A DNA stretch of 64,000 bases from Oscillospiraceae bacterium (GTDB lineage Bacteria; Bacillota; Clostridia; Oscillospirales; Acutalibacteraceae): positions 1-64,000 of the forward strand of contig JAQXSW010000001.1 of assembly GCA_029219165.1 (NCBI GenBank), read 5' to 3'. Positions 24,211-32,409 of the stretch are shown here, one piece after another. A program made the translations under genes and the position numbers. Under the pieces are notes generated by a model. That model ran no database searches, was not told where the DNA came from, and was given only the letters and a program-made list of their open reading frames with translations. Each line of letters begins with the position of its first letter. Within the stretch, counting starts at the first letter, position 1.

Positions 24211-25263
24211 TTAGAAAATTCCACGAATCAAACGGAAACGCTTCTTATCAACTATAATATTTCCATTGATTTTTCCGGATTTTACATCATCAAAATATGT
24301 AGAGTTTGCCGGAACATTAAATGTTAAACCATTTTCAATAAGTTCAATTACAATGTCATTTGTTCTATGACATTCACCATCAATATTAGTGTGGTTATTC
24401 TTTAACTTATTATCATGAATTACAAGTTTCTTTCCTCTAAGATATTCACAGTCTCTGTGATGAACATGTGTAGCATTGTTCTGCCAGTCTGTCATCATAA
24501 CTTTAAACATTACAATCCATGGAGTTCTTCTTCTCATAGCAACTACATCAAGAAGATGGTCATCTATCATTGCAAACGGAGCAACCTGTATACCGGATCC
24601 ATACCAACGAGAATTACAACCAACAACAAAAATAAATGGTCCATCTATTTTTTTGCCATCAAGTGTAACATCATAGTCATTCTTTACCTTGGTAAACATA
24701 CAGTAAAGACCACCAAGGAAATATGAAAGATGTCCTGCAACGCCAGGAAGTTTCTTCATTTGTCCTTGAACGGCACAAGCATCGGCGTCAAAGCCCATAG
24801 ATGCTTGATTAATTGCAATTTCATCTCCGGCCTTAATACAGTCAATTTGAATTGGTGTACCATCAATTTGACTTTCTATGTCAAGATACATATCTATATC
24901 TCCAAATAGACGAGTCCAGTCATTACCTGACCCAAGTGGTACAACTGCAACCTGAGCATTTGGATGTCCATAAGCACCATTTACAACTTCATAAAGTGTT
25001 CCGTCGCCACCACAAGCGTAAAAACGTGCTGGCTCACCGTTTGAAGCTGTTTTATCAACAAATTGAATTCCATCTCCCGGAGCCTTTGTAAAATAGATTG
25101 CATAGTCAATTCCCTTAGCTTTACAAGCAGGTTCAACTATATCCTTTGCAAAGTTAGATTTAAGTCCTTTTCCTGCAACCGGATTTATAACAAAATAATG
25201 TTTAATCTTGTTTCCGGTTGCAAGATTAACTTCAACTTCTGTCTCTTTTTTTAAAATTGACAT
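24211..25263 (-). CDS. diacylglycerol kinase-family lipid kinase
   Basis: 350 residues with the DAGK catalytic signatures NPVAGKG (27-33), 'GGDGTLYEVVNG' (85-96) and 'PLGSGNDWTR'. Members phosphorylate diacylglycerol or related lipids at the membrane (DgkB, YegS). It is longer than DgkB at both ends. A 350-aa length with 'CMFTKVKNDYDV' suits this clade, but the exact lipid is unclear. AGAGGAGAAAGATT precedes the ATG. A terminator follows it. Confidence 0.9.
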   Translation of the reverse strand: MSILKKETEVEVNLATGNKIKHYFVINPVAGKGLKSNFAKDIVEPACKAKGIDYAIYFTKAPGDGIQFVDKTASNGEPARFYACGGDGTLYEVVNGAYGHPNAQVAVVPLGSGNDWTRLFGDIDMYLDIESQIDGTPIQIDCIKAGDEIAINQASMGFDADACAVQGQMKKLPGVAGHLSYFLGGLYCMFTKVKNDYDVTLDGKKIDGPFIFVVGCNSRWYGSGIQVAPFAMIDDHLLDVVAMRRRTPWIVMFKVMMTDWQNNATHVHHRDCEYLRGKKLVIHDNKLKNNHTNIDGECHRTNDIVIELIENGLTFNVPANSTYFDDVKSGKINGNIIVDKKRFRLIRGIF

Positions 25264-25283
25264 AATCTTTCTCCTCTTTTCTT

Positions 25284-26399
25284 TTATTTAAAATACATAT
25301 AAACCTGACATTTTATCATGCCGTTATAAAGTTTCCTACGTTTGTCTGCTTTTCTTCCAAAAATCTTTTCAAATTCTTCAGACGGACTGATAACATAATA
25401 TGCCCAACCTCTTTCCGGAACAAAAAGCTCACCCATTATTTTATAAATTTCATTTGCCTCTTTAATATCAAGAAGTCTTTCACCATAAGGTGGATTACAA
25501 ATAATTGTACCTCTTTCAGATTTCTTTTCAAAATCTTTAATATCCTTAACTTCAAAATGAACCTTTTTTTCAACACCGGCACGACGTGCATTCTCCTTTG
25601 CAATTTCAATTGTGCCGGCATCTATATCTGAACCAAATGATTCAAAGGGACAATTATAATTTATTAAATCCATTGCTCTGGTTCTTTCTTCAGCCCAAAC
25701 TTCTTTGGGAATAATTGAAAACTCTTCTGCAGCAAATGTTCTATGAAGTCCCGGAGCCATATTAATGGCCTTCATAACTCCTTCAATAGGAATTGTACCG
25801 GACCCACACATTGGATCATAAAGTGTGTGGAAGTCCCTAATTCTTGCAAGTGTGCAAAGAGAAGCTGCAAGAGTTTCTTTAATAGGGGCATCATTTGACT
25901 GAAGTCTATATCCTCGTTTGTGAAGTCCTGCTCCGGACGTGTCAATTACAATGGTTACAATATCTTTTAAAATAGAAAATTGTATTTGATATTTTACCCC
26001 TGTTTCAGAAAACCAAGGCAATTTATATTTAGTTTTAAGTCTTTCAACAACAGCTTTTTTTATTATGGCTTGACAATCTCTAACTGAGAAAAGTTTTGAA
26101 TTTAAAGAATATCCTTTAACAGGAAATGCATCCTCTTTACCAATCCATTCTTCAAAAGGAAGCTTTTTCGTTTCTTCAAAAAGTTCTTCAAAACTTGTTG
26201 CTTTAAAATAACCAATTAATATTTGAATGCGTTCCGCATGGCGAAGACAAATATTAGCTCTTGCAAGGATGTGTTCATCACCTGAAAACAAAACTCTTGC
26301 ATTTTCTGCTCTAACATTTTCTGCACCTATTTCTTTTAATTCGTCCGCAATAAGTGACTCAAGTCCCATAAGACATGGAACAACAAAATTTATATTCAT
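25284..26399 (-). CDS. THUMP-domain class I RNA methyltransferase
   Basis: 371 residues. An N-terminal THUMP domain (about 45-155) is followed by a Rossmann methyltransferase with SAM motif 'YDPMCGSGTIPIEG' and catalytic 'IICNPPYGERL'. The NPPYGER motif marks N2-guanine methyltransferases such as RlmL and the YpsC group, so 23S rRNA is the probable target. CTGGAGAAAATG gives a close ribosome site. It lies between the fumarase subunit and the lipid kinase. Confidence 0.93.
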   Translation of the reverse strand: MNINFVVPCLMGLESLIADELKEIGAENVRAENARVLFSGDEHILARANICLRHAERIQILIGYFKATSFEELFEETKKLPFEEWIGKEDAFPVKGYSLNSKLFSVRDCQAIIKKAVVERLKTKYKLPWFSETGVKYQIQFSILKDIVTIVIDTSGAGLHKRGYRLQSNDAPIKETLAASLCTLARIRDFHTLYDPMCGSGTIPIEGVMKAINMAPGLHRTFAAEEFSIIPKEVWAEERTRAMDLINYNCPFESFGSDIDAGTIEIAKENARRAGVEKKVHFEVKDIKDFEKKSERGTIICNPPYGERLLDIKEANEIYKIMGELFVPERGWAYYVISPSEEFEKIFGRKADKRRKLYNGMIKCQVYMYFK

Positions 26400-26479
26400 T
26401 CATTTTCTCCAGGCTAATATTTTAACACATAAAACTTTCTTAAATAAGATAAATAATGTCCAAAAAAAAATAATGTTTT

Positions 26480-27322
26480 TTATATAGTTTGCGAGGCATG
26501 CCTTGTAACATGACATCCAACATTTACAGACACAGGAAGTCCTGCAATATGAGTAGGACCATATTCAATATTTACAGCTAGAGCCGTGGTATTTCCGCCA
26601 AATCCTTGAGGACCAATTCCAAGTTCATTAATTCTTTTAAGCATTTTTTCCTCAAGATTTCTATAAAATTCATCCGGATGTCTTTTTGAAACCGGTCTGC
26701 ACAGCGCTTTTTTTGCAAGAATTGCACAACCTTCAAAGTCACCACCTATTCCTACACCTAAAACCATAGGTGGGCAAGGATTACTTCCGGCTTCTTTTAC
26801 GACAGAAACAACATAGTCAACAATATCATCAGGAGTTGCAGCCGGAGTAAGCATTTTAAGTTTACTCATATTTTCACTTCCAAATCCTTTTGGAGCAACT
26901 GTAATTTTGACCTTATTACCAGGTACAATTGAAGTATGAATAATAGCAGGAGTATTATCTCCTGTGTTAGCGCGTCTAAGTGGATCAGATACTATTGACT
27001 TTCGTAAAAAGCCTTCGGTATATCCTTTAGCAACACCGGCATTTATTGCATCATTTAAATTCCCGTCTACAAAGTGAACATCTTGTCCTATTTCAATAAA
27101 GATAATTGCCATTCCTGTATCCTGACAAATTGGAATATCCATACTTTGAGCAGCACTTAAATTTTTAACTAGATTTTCATTAATACTTTTTGCAAGAGGC
27201 AAATCTTCGTTATTTACGCTCTTTTCAATACAATATTTTAAATCTTCCGGTAAAATTTTATTTGCTTTAATACAAAGGCTTGAAACTACATTTTCAACTT
27301 CTTTTACACTTATTTCACGCAT
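26480..27322 (-). CDS. class I (Fe-S) fumarate hydratase alpha subunit-like protein
   Basis: 280 residues, the normal length of the alpha subunit of two-subunit fumarases and L-tartrate dehydratases. Cysteines expected to hold the [4Fe-4S] cluster are seen in 'PICQDTGM', 'GSNPCPPMVLG' and 'VGCHVTRHA'. Start at ATG 27322 (GGAGTGAAAAAT before it) rather than GTG 27331, which lies inside the ribosome site. No beta-subunit gene follows; the next gene is a methyltransferase. The partner must be elsewhere or missing. A terminator stands only 22 bases upstream. Confidence 0.9.
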   Translation of the reverse strand: MREISVKEVENVVSSLCIKANKILPEDLKYCIEKSVNNEDLPLAKSINENLVKNLSAAQSMDIPICQDTGMAIIFIEIGQDVHFVDGNLNDAINAGVAKGYTEGFLRKSIVSDPLRRANTGDNTPAIIHTSIVPGNKVKITVAPKGFGSENMSKLKMLTPAATPDDIVDYVVSVVKEAGSNPCPPMVLGVGIGGDFEGCAILAKKALCRPVSKRHPDEFYRNLEEKMLKRINELGIGPQGFGGNTTALAVNIEYGPTHIAGLPVSVNVGCHVTRHASQTI

Positions 27323-27344
27323 ATTTTTCACTCCGAATAAAAAA

Positions 27345-27367
27345 GGCAGAGTGAATTACACCCTGCC
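27345..27367 (-). terminator. terminator between the S1 gene and fumarase alpha
   Basis: On the minus strand GGCAG-G-GTG / CAC-T-CTGCC, loop TAATT, then six Ts. It ends 22 bases before the next ATG, leaving no room for a promoter between. Confidence 0.85.
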
Positions 27368-27373
27368 AAAATT

Positions 27374-27886
27374 TTATTTATATTGGCGATTCCCACCACG
27401 TCTATTGAATCCACCACCGTGTTTGGATTCAGAGGAACGCTTAAGGTCTGTCATTTTTTCGTCACTAACTTGCTTAAACTTACTCATCATTTCTTCAAAT
27501 GACATATTTTCATTTGTAATAGCATTTTGTTTTTGACCTGTCCACACATTGGCGCCGGAGTGGTTTCCCCCACGCTTATTTTGGTATGTACCACCGTCTT
27601 TATTATAAGACTTTTGTGGCTTTGGTTGCCCCTCCGACTCAGAAGGTATTTCGTCAGATGCCTTTTTTATTGATAGACTGATTTTACCGGCCTCATCAAT
27701 AGTAAGTACCTTCACTTTAACTTCTTGACCAACAGTCAAAAAGTCAGAAATTTCTTTTACAAATGTAGATGCAACTTCTGAAATATGCACCATGCCTGTT
27801 TTTCCTTCTGGAAGCTCTACAAAAGCCCCGAATTTTGTAAGTCCTGTAATCTTACCGTCAACTACTGATCCTTCAACCAATGACAT
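27374..27886 (-). CDS. yabR: S1 RNA-binding domain protein (YabR-like)
   Basis: 170 residues: one S1 domain (1-75, 'GSVVDGKITGLTKFGAFVELPEGKTGMVHISEV') and a disordered Gly/Asn/Arg/Lys-rich tail ending in an RGG-like stretch (GGGFNRRGGN), suited to RNA contact. Position after divIC equals B. subtilis yabR. The role is unknown; S1 proteins of this type bind ribosomes or RNA. The tail is longer and richer in RGG repeats than in YabR. Confidence 0.85.
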   Translation of the reverse strand: MSLVEGSVVDGKITGLTKFGAFVELPEGKTGMVHISEVASTFVKEISDFLTVGQEVKVKVLTIDEAGKISLSIKKASDEIPSESEGQPKPQKSYNKDGGTYQNKRGGNHSGANVWTGQKQNAITNENMSFEEMMSKFKQVSDEKMTDLKRSSESKHGGGFNRRGGNRQYK

Positions 27887-27910
27887 AAAAAAGTATAATC
27901 CTCCCCAAGA

Positions 27911-28207
27911 TTATTCGCCGGATGAAATATCATAATAAACTCTTTCACCCGGAAGAACATAACCAAGTACGTCCCTTGCAATTTTTTCTATATAAGCAGA
28001 CTCATCTCCATCGGCTAAAAAACCGGCAAGTTCCTCATTTTCCAGTTCCTTTTCAGCTGCAATTTGTTTTGCGTTTTCAACCTCTTGAGATTTGTCTCTT
28101 ATTTCTATTTGAAGTGATACCAGGGAAATTACAAAATATCCAATAAAAGCTATTACTGCAAGTGTAAGTATAAAGCTTTTACTACTCTTTTTATTCGCCT
28201 TGCTCAC
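27911..28207 (-). CDS. divIC: septum formation initiator DivIC/FtsB-like protein
   Basis: 98 residues: basic cytoplasmic N-terminus, one membrane helix (about 12-33), a coiled-coil (VENAKQIAAEKELENEELAG), and the conserved 'YIEKIARDVLGYVLPGERVYY'. DivIC acts with FtsL and DivIB at the division site. GTG start with GGGTGAC upstream; it overlaps yabQ by 17 bases. In the conserved yab order it lies between yabQ and yabR. Confidence 0.92.
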   Translation of the reverse strand: MSKANKKSSKSFILTLAVIAFIGYFVISLVSLQIEIRDKSQEVENAKQIAAEKELENEELAGFLADGDESAYIEKIARDVLGYVLPGERVYYDISSGE

Positions 28208-28643
28208 TTAAGTCACCCGTCTTTCGCTGATTTAGTTCATTATACAATATACATTTTATTTTTTTCAATACTTTTAATAAAAAAAGTATTGGTTTTACAA
28301 CAAAAAACGCGATTCCTTTAGAAATTATGAAGGATAAAAAATCTTCAATTCTAAAAGTCAACAATCCAACTGTATTAATGTAGATTACAAATCCGATTAT
28401 TGACCCTAAAATTGAATAAATTCTTATTTGACCAAAACCAAAAACAACTGTAAATACGGTTAATAATAATGAAGCAATAATAGGAGTTAAAATATCACTT
28501 AAATATAATTTAGGATTAATTTTTTTATATATTATTTTTCTAATTAATCTGAACAAATCATAAATCAGTGCAATTAGTACACCGACAAATATTGAATAAA
28601 AAAAATACTTTGTTTGTAATTCAATAGTTGGTAAATAAATCAC
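28191..28643 (-). CDS. yabQ: spore cortex biosynthesis protein YabQ
   Basis: 150 residues with four to five hydrophobic segments and the opening 'TKYFFYSIFVGVLIALIYDLFRLIRK' typical of YabQ, a mother-cell membrane protein needed for cortex formation. GTG start overlapping the yabP stop (GTGA), so the pair is translationally coupled. Confidence 0.9.
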   Translation of the reverse strand: MIYLPTIELQTKYFFYSIFVGVLIALIYDLFRLIRKIIYKKINPKLYLSDILTPIIASLLLTVFTVVFGFGQIRIYSILGSIIGFVIYINTVGLLTFRIEDFLSFIISKGIAFFVVKPILFLLKVLKKIKCILYNELNQRKTGDLSEQGE

Positions 28644-28903
28644 TTAAATACTTTCTCCCAAAATGTTCCTTTTACGGCATAGGCACCAGAATACTTAAAT
28701 GCACTTATAAGGCCTGAAATAACCAATCTTCCACTATCCAAATCCAAGGTATCTATGTGCAGATTTTCACCCATTATTTGAATTGCCTCTTCCTCCGTTT
28801 TGCAGACAATTGATGTTTCATCAAAAGATTTTACATCAACTATTTCAGTCAATACCATTTTAGTTCTACCGGTTAGTTCCAATGTATGCATTAAATTTGA
28901 CAT
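28640..28903 (-). CDS. yabP: sporulation protein YabP
   Basis: 87 residues of the YabP/YqfC family: 'HTLELTGRTKMVLTEIVDVKSFDE ... LDSGRLVISG'. Required with YabQ for cortex assembly. Start at ATG 28903, not the track ATG 28921, which precedes the ribosome site. The GGAGG ribosome site is the 3' end of the hairpin at 28911-28940, followed by AATTTTT and the ATG. Confidence 0.93.
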   Translation of the reverse strand: MSNLMHTLELTGRTKMVLTEIVDVKSFDETSIVCKTEEEAIQIMGENLHIDTLDLDSGRLVISGLISAFKYSGAYAVKGTFWEKVFK

Positions 28904-28910
28904 AAAAATT

Positions 28911-28940
28911 CCTCCTATCACTTAAATATGTGATAGAAGG
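28911..28940 (-). terminator. hairpin masking the yabP ribosome site (terminator-like)
   Basis: On the minus strand CCTTCTATCAC / GTGATAGGAGG pairs at all 11 positions (one G-U), loop ATATTTAA, then AATTTTT and the yabP ATG. It can work as terminator of the upstream S4 gene and as a lid on yabP translation. Confidence 0.75.
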
Positions 28941-28952
28941 TTTCTTTATTAC

Positions 28953-29192
28953 TTACAAAGGTTTATACATTTCATTTGCATTTTCTTTTGTAGCATGTTC
29001 AAGAACAGAAACAACTTGGACTTTAATTATTTTTTCACCCATTTTTATTTCAATTATATCATTAGGTTTTACATCATATGACGCCCTTTGTACCTTTCCG
29101 TTAATAGATACATGTCCGGCATCACAAAGTTCGTTTGCAACTGTTCTTCTCTTTATTATTCTTGAAACTTTAAGATATTTATCAAGTCTCAT
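28953..29192 (-). CDS. yabO: S4-domain RNA-binding protein (YabO/RqcP/Hsp15-like)
   Basis: 79 residues, one S4 domain 'MRLDKYLKVSRIIKRRTVANELCDAGHVSINGK'. The B. subtilis counterpart YabO (RqcP) works in ribosome-associated quality control by helping alanine tailing of stalled peptides; that role is carried over by homology. ATG 29192 follows GAGGTG; the track GTG 29201 is inside it. Flanked by terminator-like hairpins on both sides. Confidence 0.92.
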   Translation of the reverse strand: MRLDKYLKVSRIIKRRTVANELCDAGHVSINGKVQRASYDVKPNDIIEIKMGEKIIKVQVVSVLEHATKENANEMYKPL

Positions 29193-29213
29193 AACATACA
29201 CCTCAAAAAAATT

Positions 29214-29236
29214 GGAGGAGTAATAAATACTCCTCC
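29214..29236 (-). terminator. intrinsic terminator between hup and yabO
   Basis: On the minus strand GGAGGAGTA / TACTCCTCC, 5-nt loop, then AATTTTTTT running directly into the GAGGTG ribosome site of yabO. Confidence 0.9.
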
Positions 29237-29254
29237 ATAAATTAATGTGTTAAA

Positions 29255-29527
29255 TTATTTAACAGCGTCTTTGAGAGCCTTACCAGCCTTGAAAGCAGGA
29301 AGCTTAGAAGCTGGAACCATCATTGGCTCACCTGTCTTAGGGTTGTGACCTTGCTTAGCAGCACGATTACGTACTTCAAATGTACCGAAACCAACGAGCT
29401 GAACTTTGTCACCCTTCTTAAGAGCATCAGTGATGCTGCCGATTACAGCTGCAACTGCCTTTTCAGCGTCCTTCTTTGTAAGTCCAGCGTTGTCTGCAAC
29501 AGCTGCTACGAGATCTGTCTTATTCAT
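29255..29527 (-). CDS. hup: HU-family DNA-binding protein
   Basis: 90-residue nucleoid protein, full HU length: '[25 protein letters not shown] ... [23 protein letters not shown]', the last part being the DNA-clasping beta arm. GC-richer and codon-biased, consistent with high expression. ATG 29527 lies behind ATGGAGGACGACAAA; the track start is in the ribosome site. Its place between spoVB and yabO is known from Clostridia. Confidence 0.98.
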   Translation of the reverse strand: MNKTDLVAAVADNAGLTKKDAEKAVAAVIGSITDALKKGDKVQLVGFGTFEVRNRAAKQGHNPKTGEPMMVPASKLPAFKAGKALKDAVK

Positions 29528-29562
29528 TTTGTCGTCCTCCATTTTTTAAACTTATATTATGA

Positions 29563-29583
29563 CAGAGTGAAATCAACACTCTG
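29563..29583. repeat. inverted repeat upstream of hup
   Basis: CAGAGTG, 7-nt spacer, CACTCTG, about 40 bases before the HU start and next to a TATTAT/CATAAT element. It is an operator or leader hairpin. No T tract follows in either direction. Confidence 0.35.
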
Positions 29584-29625
29584 CAAAAGTACAAATAAAT
29601 TAATATTTGAACTACAATTGTTATA

Positions 29626-31446
29626 TTACTCCATTGATACTTGATTTTCAACCCTTTTGTGCAGATTTTTCCTTATAAATAGGTACTTTTTTTCACTTTC
29701 AGAGAAAAAGTTAAAAGTAAATAGTAATATTAACCAAATTATTATAGAAAAAATAATGGACAATAAACAAGAAATTGTCACTTTTAGATTTTCTGAAAAA
29801 TTATTTAAAACATTAATTTTTACAAAAAACACTGTATATTGTATTTCAAAAAAAAGATAAGCAAAAAAAACACTAATAGTTGAAAGTATTGTTGGCAGTA
29901 AAATTGAACTAAAAACTTTAATTTTTGCACCTGTTTCTTTCAAAAGAAAGTACATATTTAAAATTAAAATTACAAAACTACATAAAACTGAACCAATAGG
30001 AGCTCCCTTAATATTTATATTAGGGTTTCCCACCAAAACATAATTTGAAATAATTTTTACCATGGCACCAATAATTAAAGATTTTACCGGTATATCCGGT
30101 CTTCCAATTGCTTGTAGCATATTGGTAACAGGAGAAGATAAAGAGAAGATAATTGAAAATATGCCAAACATACTCACAATAGGAGAAGCAATAGTTATTG
30201 TAGAAATTGAATTTGTGCCGGAATAAAGAATAGTTAATATTTCATTTGAAAAAATTGCAAGAATTAAACCAAAAAAAGTAGAAATAACAGTACCAATTTT
30301 TATAACAGTTTGAATCGCAGAATTAATCCCATCAATTTTCTTCTTTGCGAAATCTGCCGATATTACAGGAATTGCACTTACTCCAAGTGTCATAACTACC
30401 GTTGGGATAACATTTCTAAAATCAAGGCCAACGCCATAACACCCATACAAGAACGATTTTATCATATCATCACTTATATTTGCTTTTAGTATTTCAGGAT
30501 ACATTTCTTTTATTACAGAAACATTTTGTGCTATTGCATAACTTAATCTGCCCTGAATTGTTAAACTATCAATTAAGTTTGAAATATTCAATACAAGAGA
30601 ACTCATTGCTATTGGAATTGCAGTTTTAATTAATAGATTTCTAAGGCTTCTACTATTTGCACTATCTTTTATAAGCGATTCATTTTTATTTATATCTAAA
30701 TAATAGTTTCCTTTTATTCTAGTTCTTATTATTAAATACAGAAGCGACGCTAATGATCCAAGTGTTACTCCAAAAATTGCTGCACCGGAACTAAAAGGAG
30801 CCGAAGCTAAGAATACATCGCTAGTATTATTACACTTTTGTCCAAAAACTATTCCGCACCTATTAAATTCATTTATTGAATACTTAATTACATCATTAGC
30901 CAAAAATATGCCAAACACCATTTTGCCCAAAGTCTCAACAATTTGAGATATTCCGGTTGGAATCATATTGTTTAGGCCCTCATAAAAGCCTCTGTAAGAA
31001 GATATTAAACAGCAAAGGAAAATTGATGGTGCAATAGCTAAAACCGAATAAAATGCAAGCGGAGTCTTAATAACATATTTTGTCAACGGATATGCAAGTA
31101 ATATTAAAAGTAAGGTTCCTATTATACCAGTAACAAAGAAAACTCTCTTGGCAACTTTATAAAGAGCATATACTTCTTTTGTTTTGCCAAGTGCAACTCT
31201 TTCCGAAACCATTTTTGAAACCGCTATTGGTAGTCCGGCCATAGAAATTGCATATATTGGTGTATAGAGTTCATAAGCAGATGTAAAATATCCTCTCCCA
31301 ACCTCACCCACTAGGGCGGTAATCGGAATTTTATATATAAGGCCTATTAGGTGGACAAGAACCGTAGAAAACATAAGAACAACCGCTCCTAAAAGAAGCG
31401 ATTGTCTTTCAAAATTTTTAAATATAATTGTTTTAACTTTTTTCAC
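29626..31446 (-). CDS. spoVB: SpoVB-like polysaccharide flippase (MATE/MOP superfamily)
   Basis: 606 residues, about 14 membrane helices, opening 'ERQSLLLGAVVLMFSTVLVHLIGLIYKIPI'. It belongs to the polysaccharide-export group with SpoVB, YabM and MurJ. These move lipid-linked precursors, here probably for spore cortex. It is longer than SpoVB (about 520) because of a loop with cysteines (NRCGIVFGQKCNNTSD) around residue 200 and an extended C-terminus. Its position beside hup-yabO-yabP-yabQ matches yabM. GTG start. Confidence 0.88.
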   Translation of the reverse strand: MKKVKTIIFKNFERQSLLLGAVVLMFSTVLVHLIGLIYKIPITALVGEVGRGYFTSAYELYTPIYAISMAGLPIAVSKMVSERVALGKTKEVYALYKVAKRVFFVTGIIGTLLLILLAYPLTKYVIKTPLAFYSVLAIAPSIFLCCLISSYRGFYEGLNNMIPTGISQIVETLGKMVFGIFLANDVIKYSINEFNRCGIVFGQKCNNTSDVFLASAPFSSGAAIFGVTLGSLASLLYLIIRTRIKGNYYLDINKNESLIKDSANSRSLRNLLIKTAIPIAMSSLVLNISNLIDSLTIQGRLSYAIAQNVSVIKEMYPEILKANISDDMIKSFLYGCYGVGLDFRNVIPTVVMTLGVSAIPVISADFAKKKIDGINSAIQTVIKIGTVISTFFGLILAIFSNEILTILYSGTNSISTITIASPIVSMFGIFSIIFSLSSPVTNMLQAIGRPDIPVKSLIIGAMVKIISNYVLVGNPNINIKGAPIGSVLCSFVILILNMYFLLKETGAKIKVFSSILLPTILSTISVFFAYLFFEIQYTVFFVKINVLNNFSENLKVTISCLLSIIFSIIIWLILLFTFNFFSESEKKYLFIRKNLHKRVENQVSME

Positions 31447-31468
31447 CCAAAAGACCCCTAGATAAATA

Positions 31469-32398
31469 TTATTTACCTACGAACTCTCGAAGAAGTGAAG
31501 TTTTTGGCATTCTGGACTTATCAAGGGATTCAAACTCTTGCAGTCTTCTTATTAAGGATACAGCGTTTTTATAGCCCTCGTGAGTAGGTGGTAAATCTTG
31601 AAGGAGCGGGACTACAATATCCTTATAAATACATAGCTCATACCCGTGAACCGAATCTAACACATAATCTGCATTTCCTTTATATGGACCAAGGTACAAT
31701 ACTTCACCGGCAAGTACTTTTGGCCACATATTATATGTATTTTCAACACTGCTTCCACGGAATTGATAGTCACGCATAATTCTTCTGACAAATCTGATTT
31801 CTCTCTTTGAAAAAAACATTTCATCACTATTCTTATATATGTCCGTAGCAGCGCTAACATACATTTTTGTTAAACTTTCAGCAGGTAAACAATCAGTAAT
31901 AATCGGATTTAACGCATGTAGACCTTCAACAACAACAATGTCACCTTTTTCAAGAGTCAAATGAATAACAGCGTCCGTTCTTCTTCCTATATCAAAGTCA
32001 AATTGAGGAATATCTGCCTCACCTTTTTCTGCAAGACCACGAAGGCATTCTGTAAGAATTGGAAGTTCAAGGGCGTAGACAGTTTCAAAATCCTGCTTTC
32101 CATCCGGACCAACAGGAATTTCATCACGGTTTTTATAAAAGTCATCAAGAGAAATTACATAGGCATTATAACCCATTCTTGAAATGAGTCTTGCCATTTT
32201 ATTTGCACTTGTAGTTTTTCCGGAAGAACTCGGACCTGCAAGCATAATAATTTTATTGTCACAATCCTTCTTAATAACTTCACGAACATAAGAGCGGATC
32301 ATATTGCTATAACGGTGCTCACATGTACTTATAAATTCGTCTGGGTCTTCCAATATATGACTATTTATTTCTTCCAAATAATGTTTATATTCTGCCAT
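31469..32398 (-). CDS. nucleoside kinase, uridine kinase-like
   Basis: 309-residue P-loop kinase with GPSSSGKTT (55-63), 'VISLDDFYKNRDEIP' and 'VVVEGLHALNP', the uridine kinase/phosphoribulokinase pattern. Uridine kinases are about 210 residues; this one has about 45 extra N-terminal residues and a helical C-terminus, like the kinase half of the TGS-uridine kinase fusions of Clostridia. Substrate uncertain. ATTGGAGGAAAC precedes the ATG. Confidence 0.88.
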   Translation of the reverse strand: MAEYKHYLEEINSHILEDPDEFISTCEHRYSNMIRSYVREVIKKDCDNKIIMLAGPSSSGKTTSANKMARLISRMGYNAYVISLDDFYKNRDEIPVGPDGKQDFETVYALELPILTECLRGLAEKGEADIPQFDFDIGRRTDAVIHLTLEKGDIVVVEGLHALNPIITDCLPAESLTKMYVSAATDIYKNSDEMFFSKREIRFVRRIMRDYQFRGSSVENTYNMWPKVLAGEVLYLGPYKGNADYVLDSVHGYELCIYKDIVVPLLQDLPPTHEGYKNAVSLIRRLQEFESLDKSRMPKTSLLREFVGK

Positions 32399-32409
32399 GT
32401 TTCCTCCAA

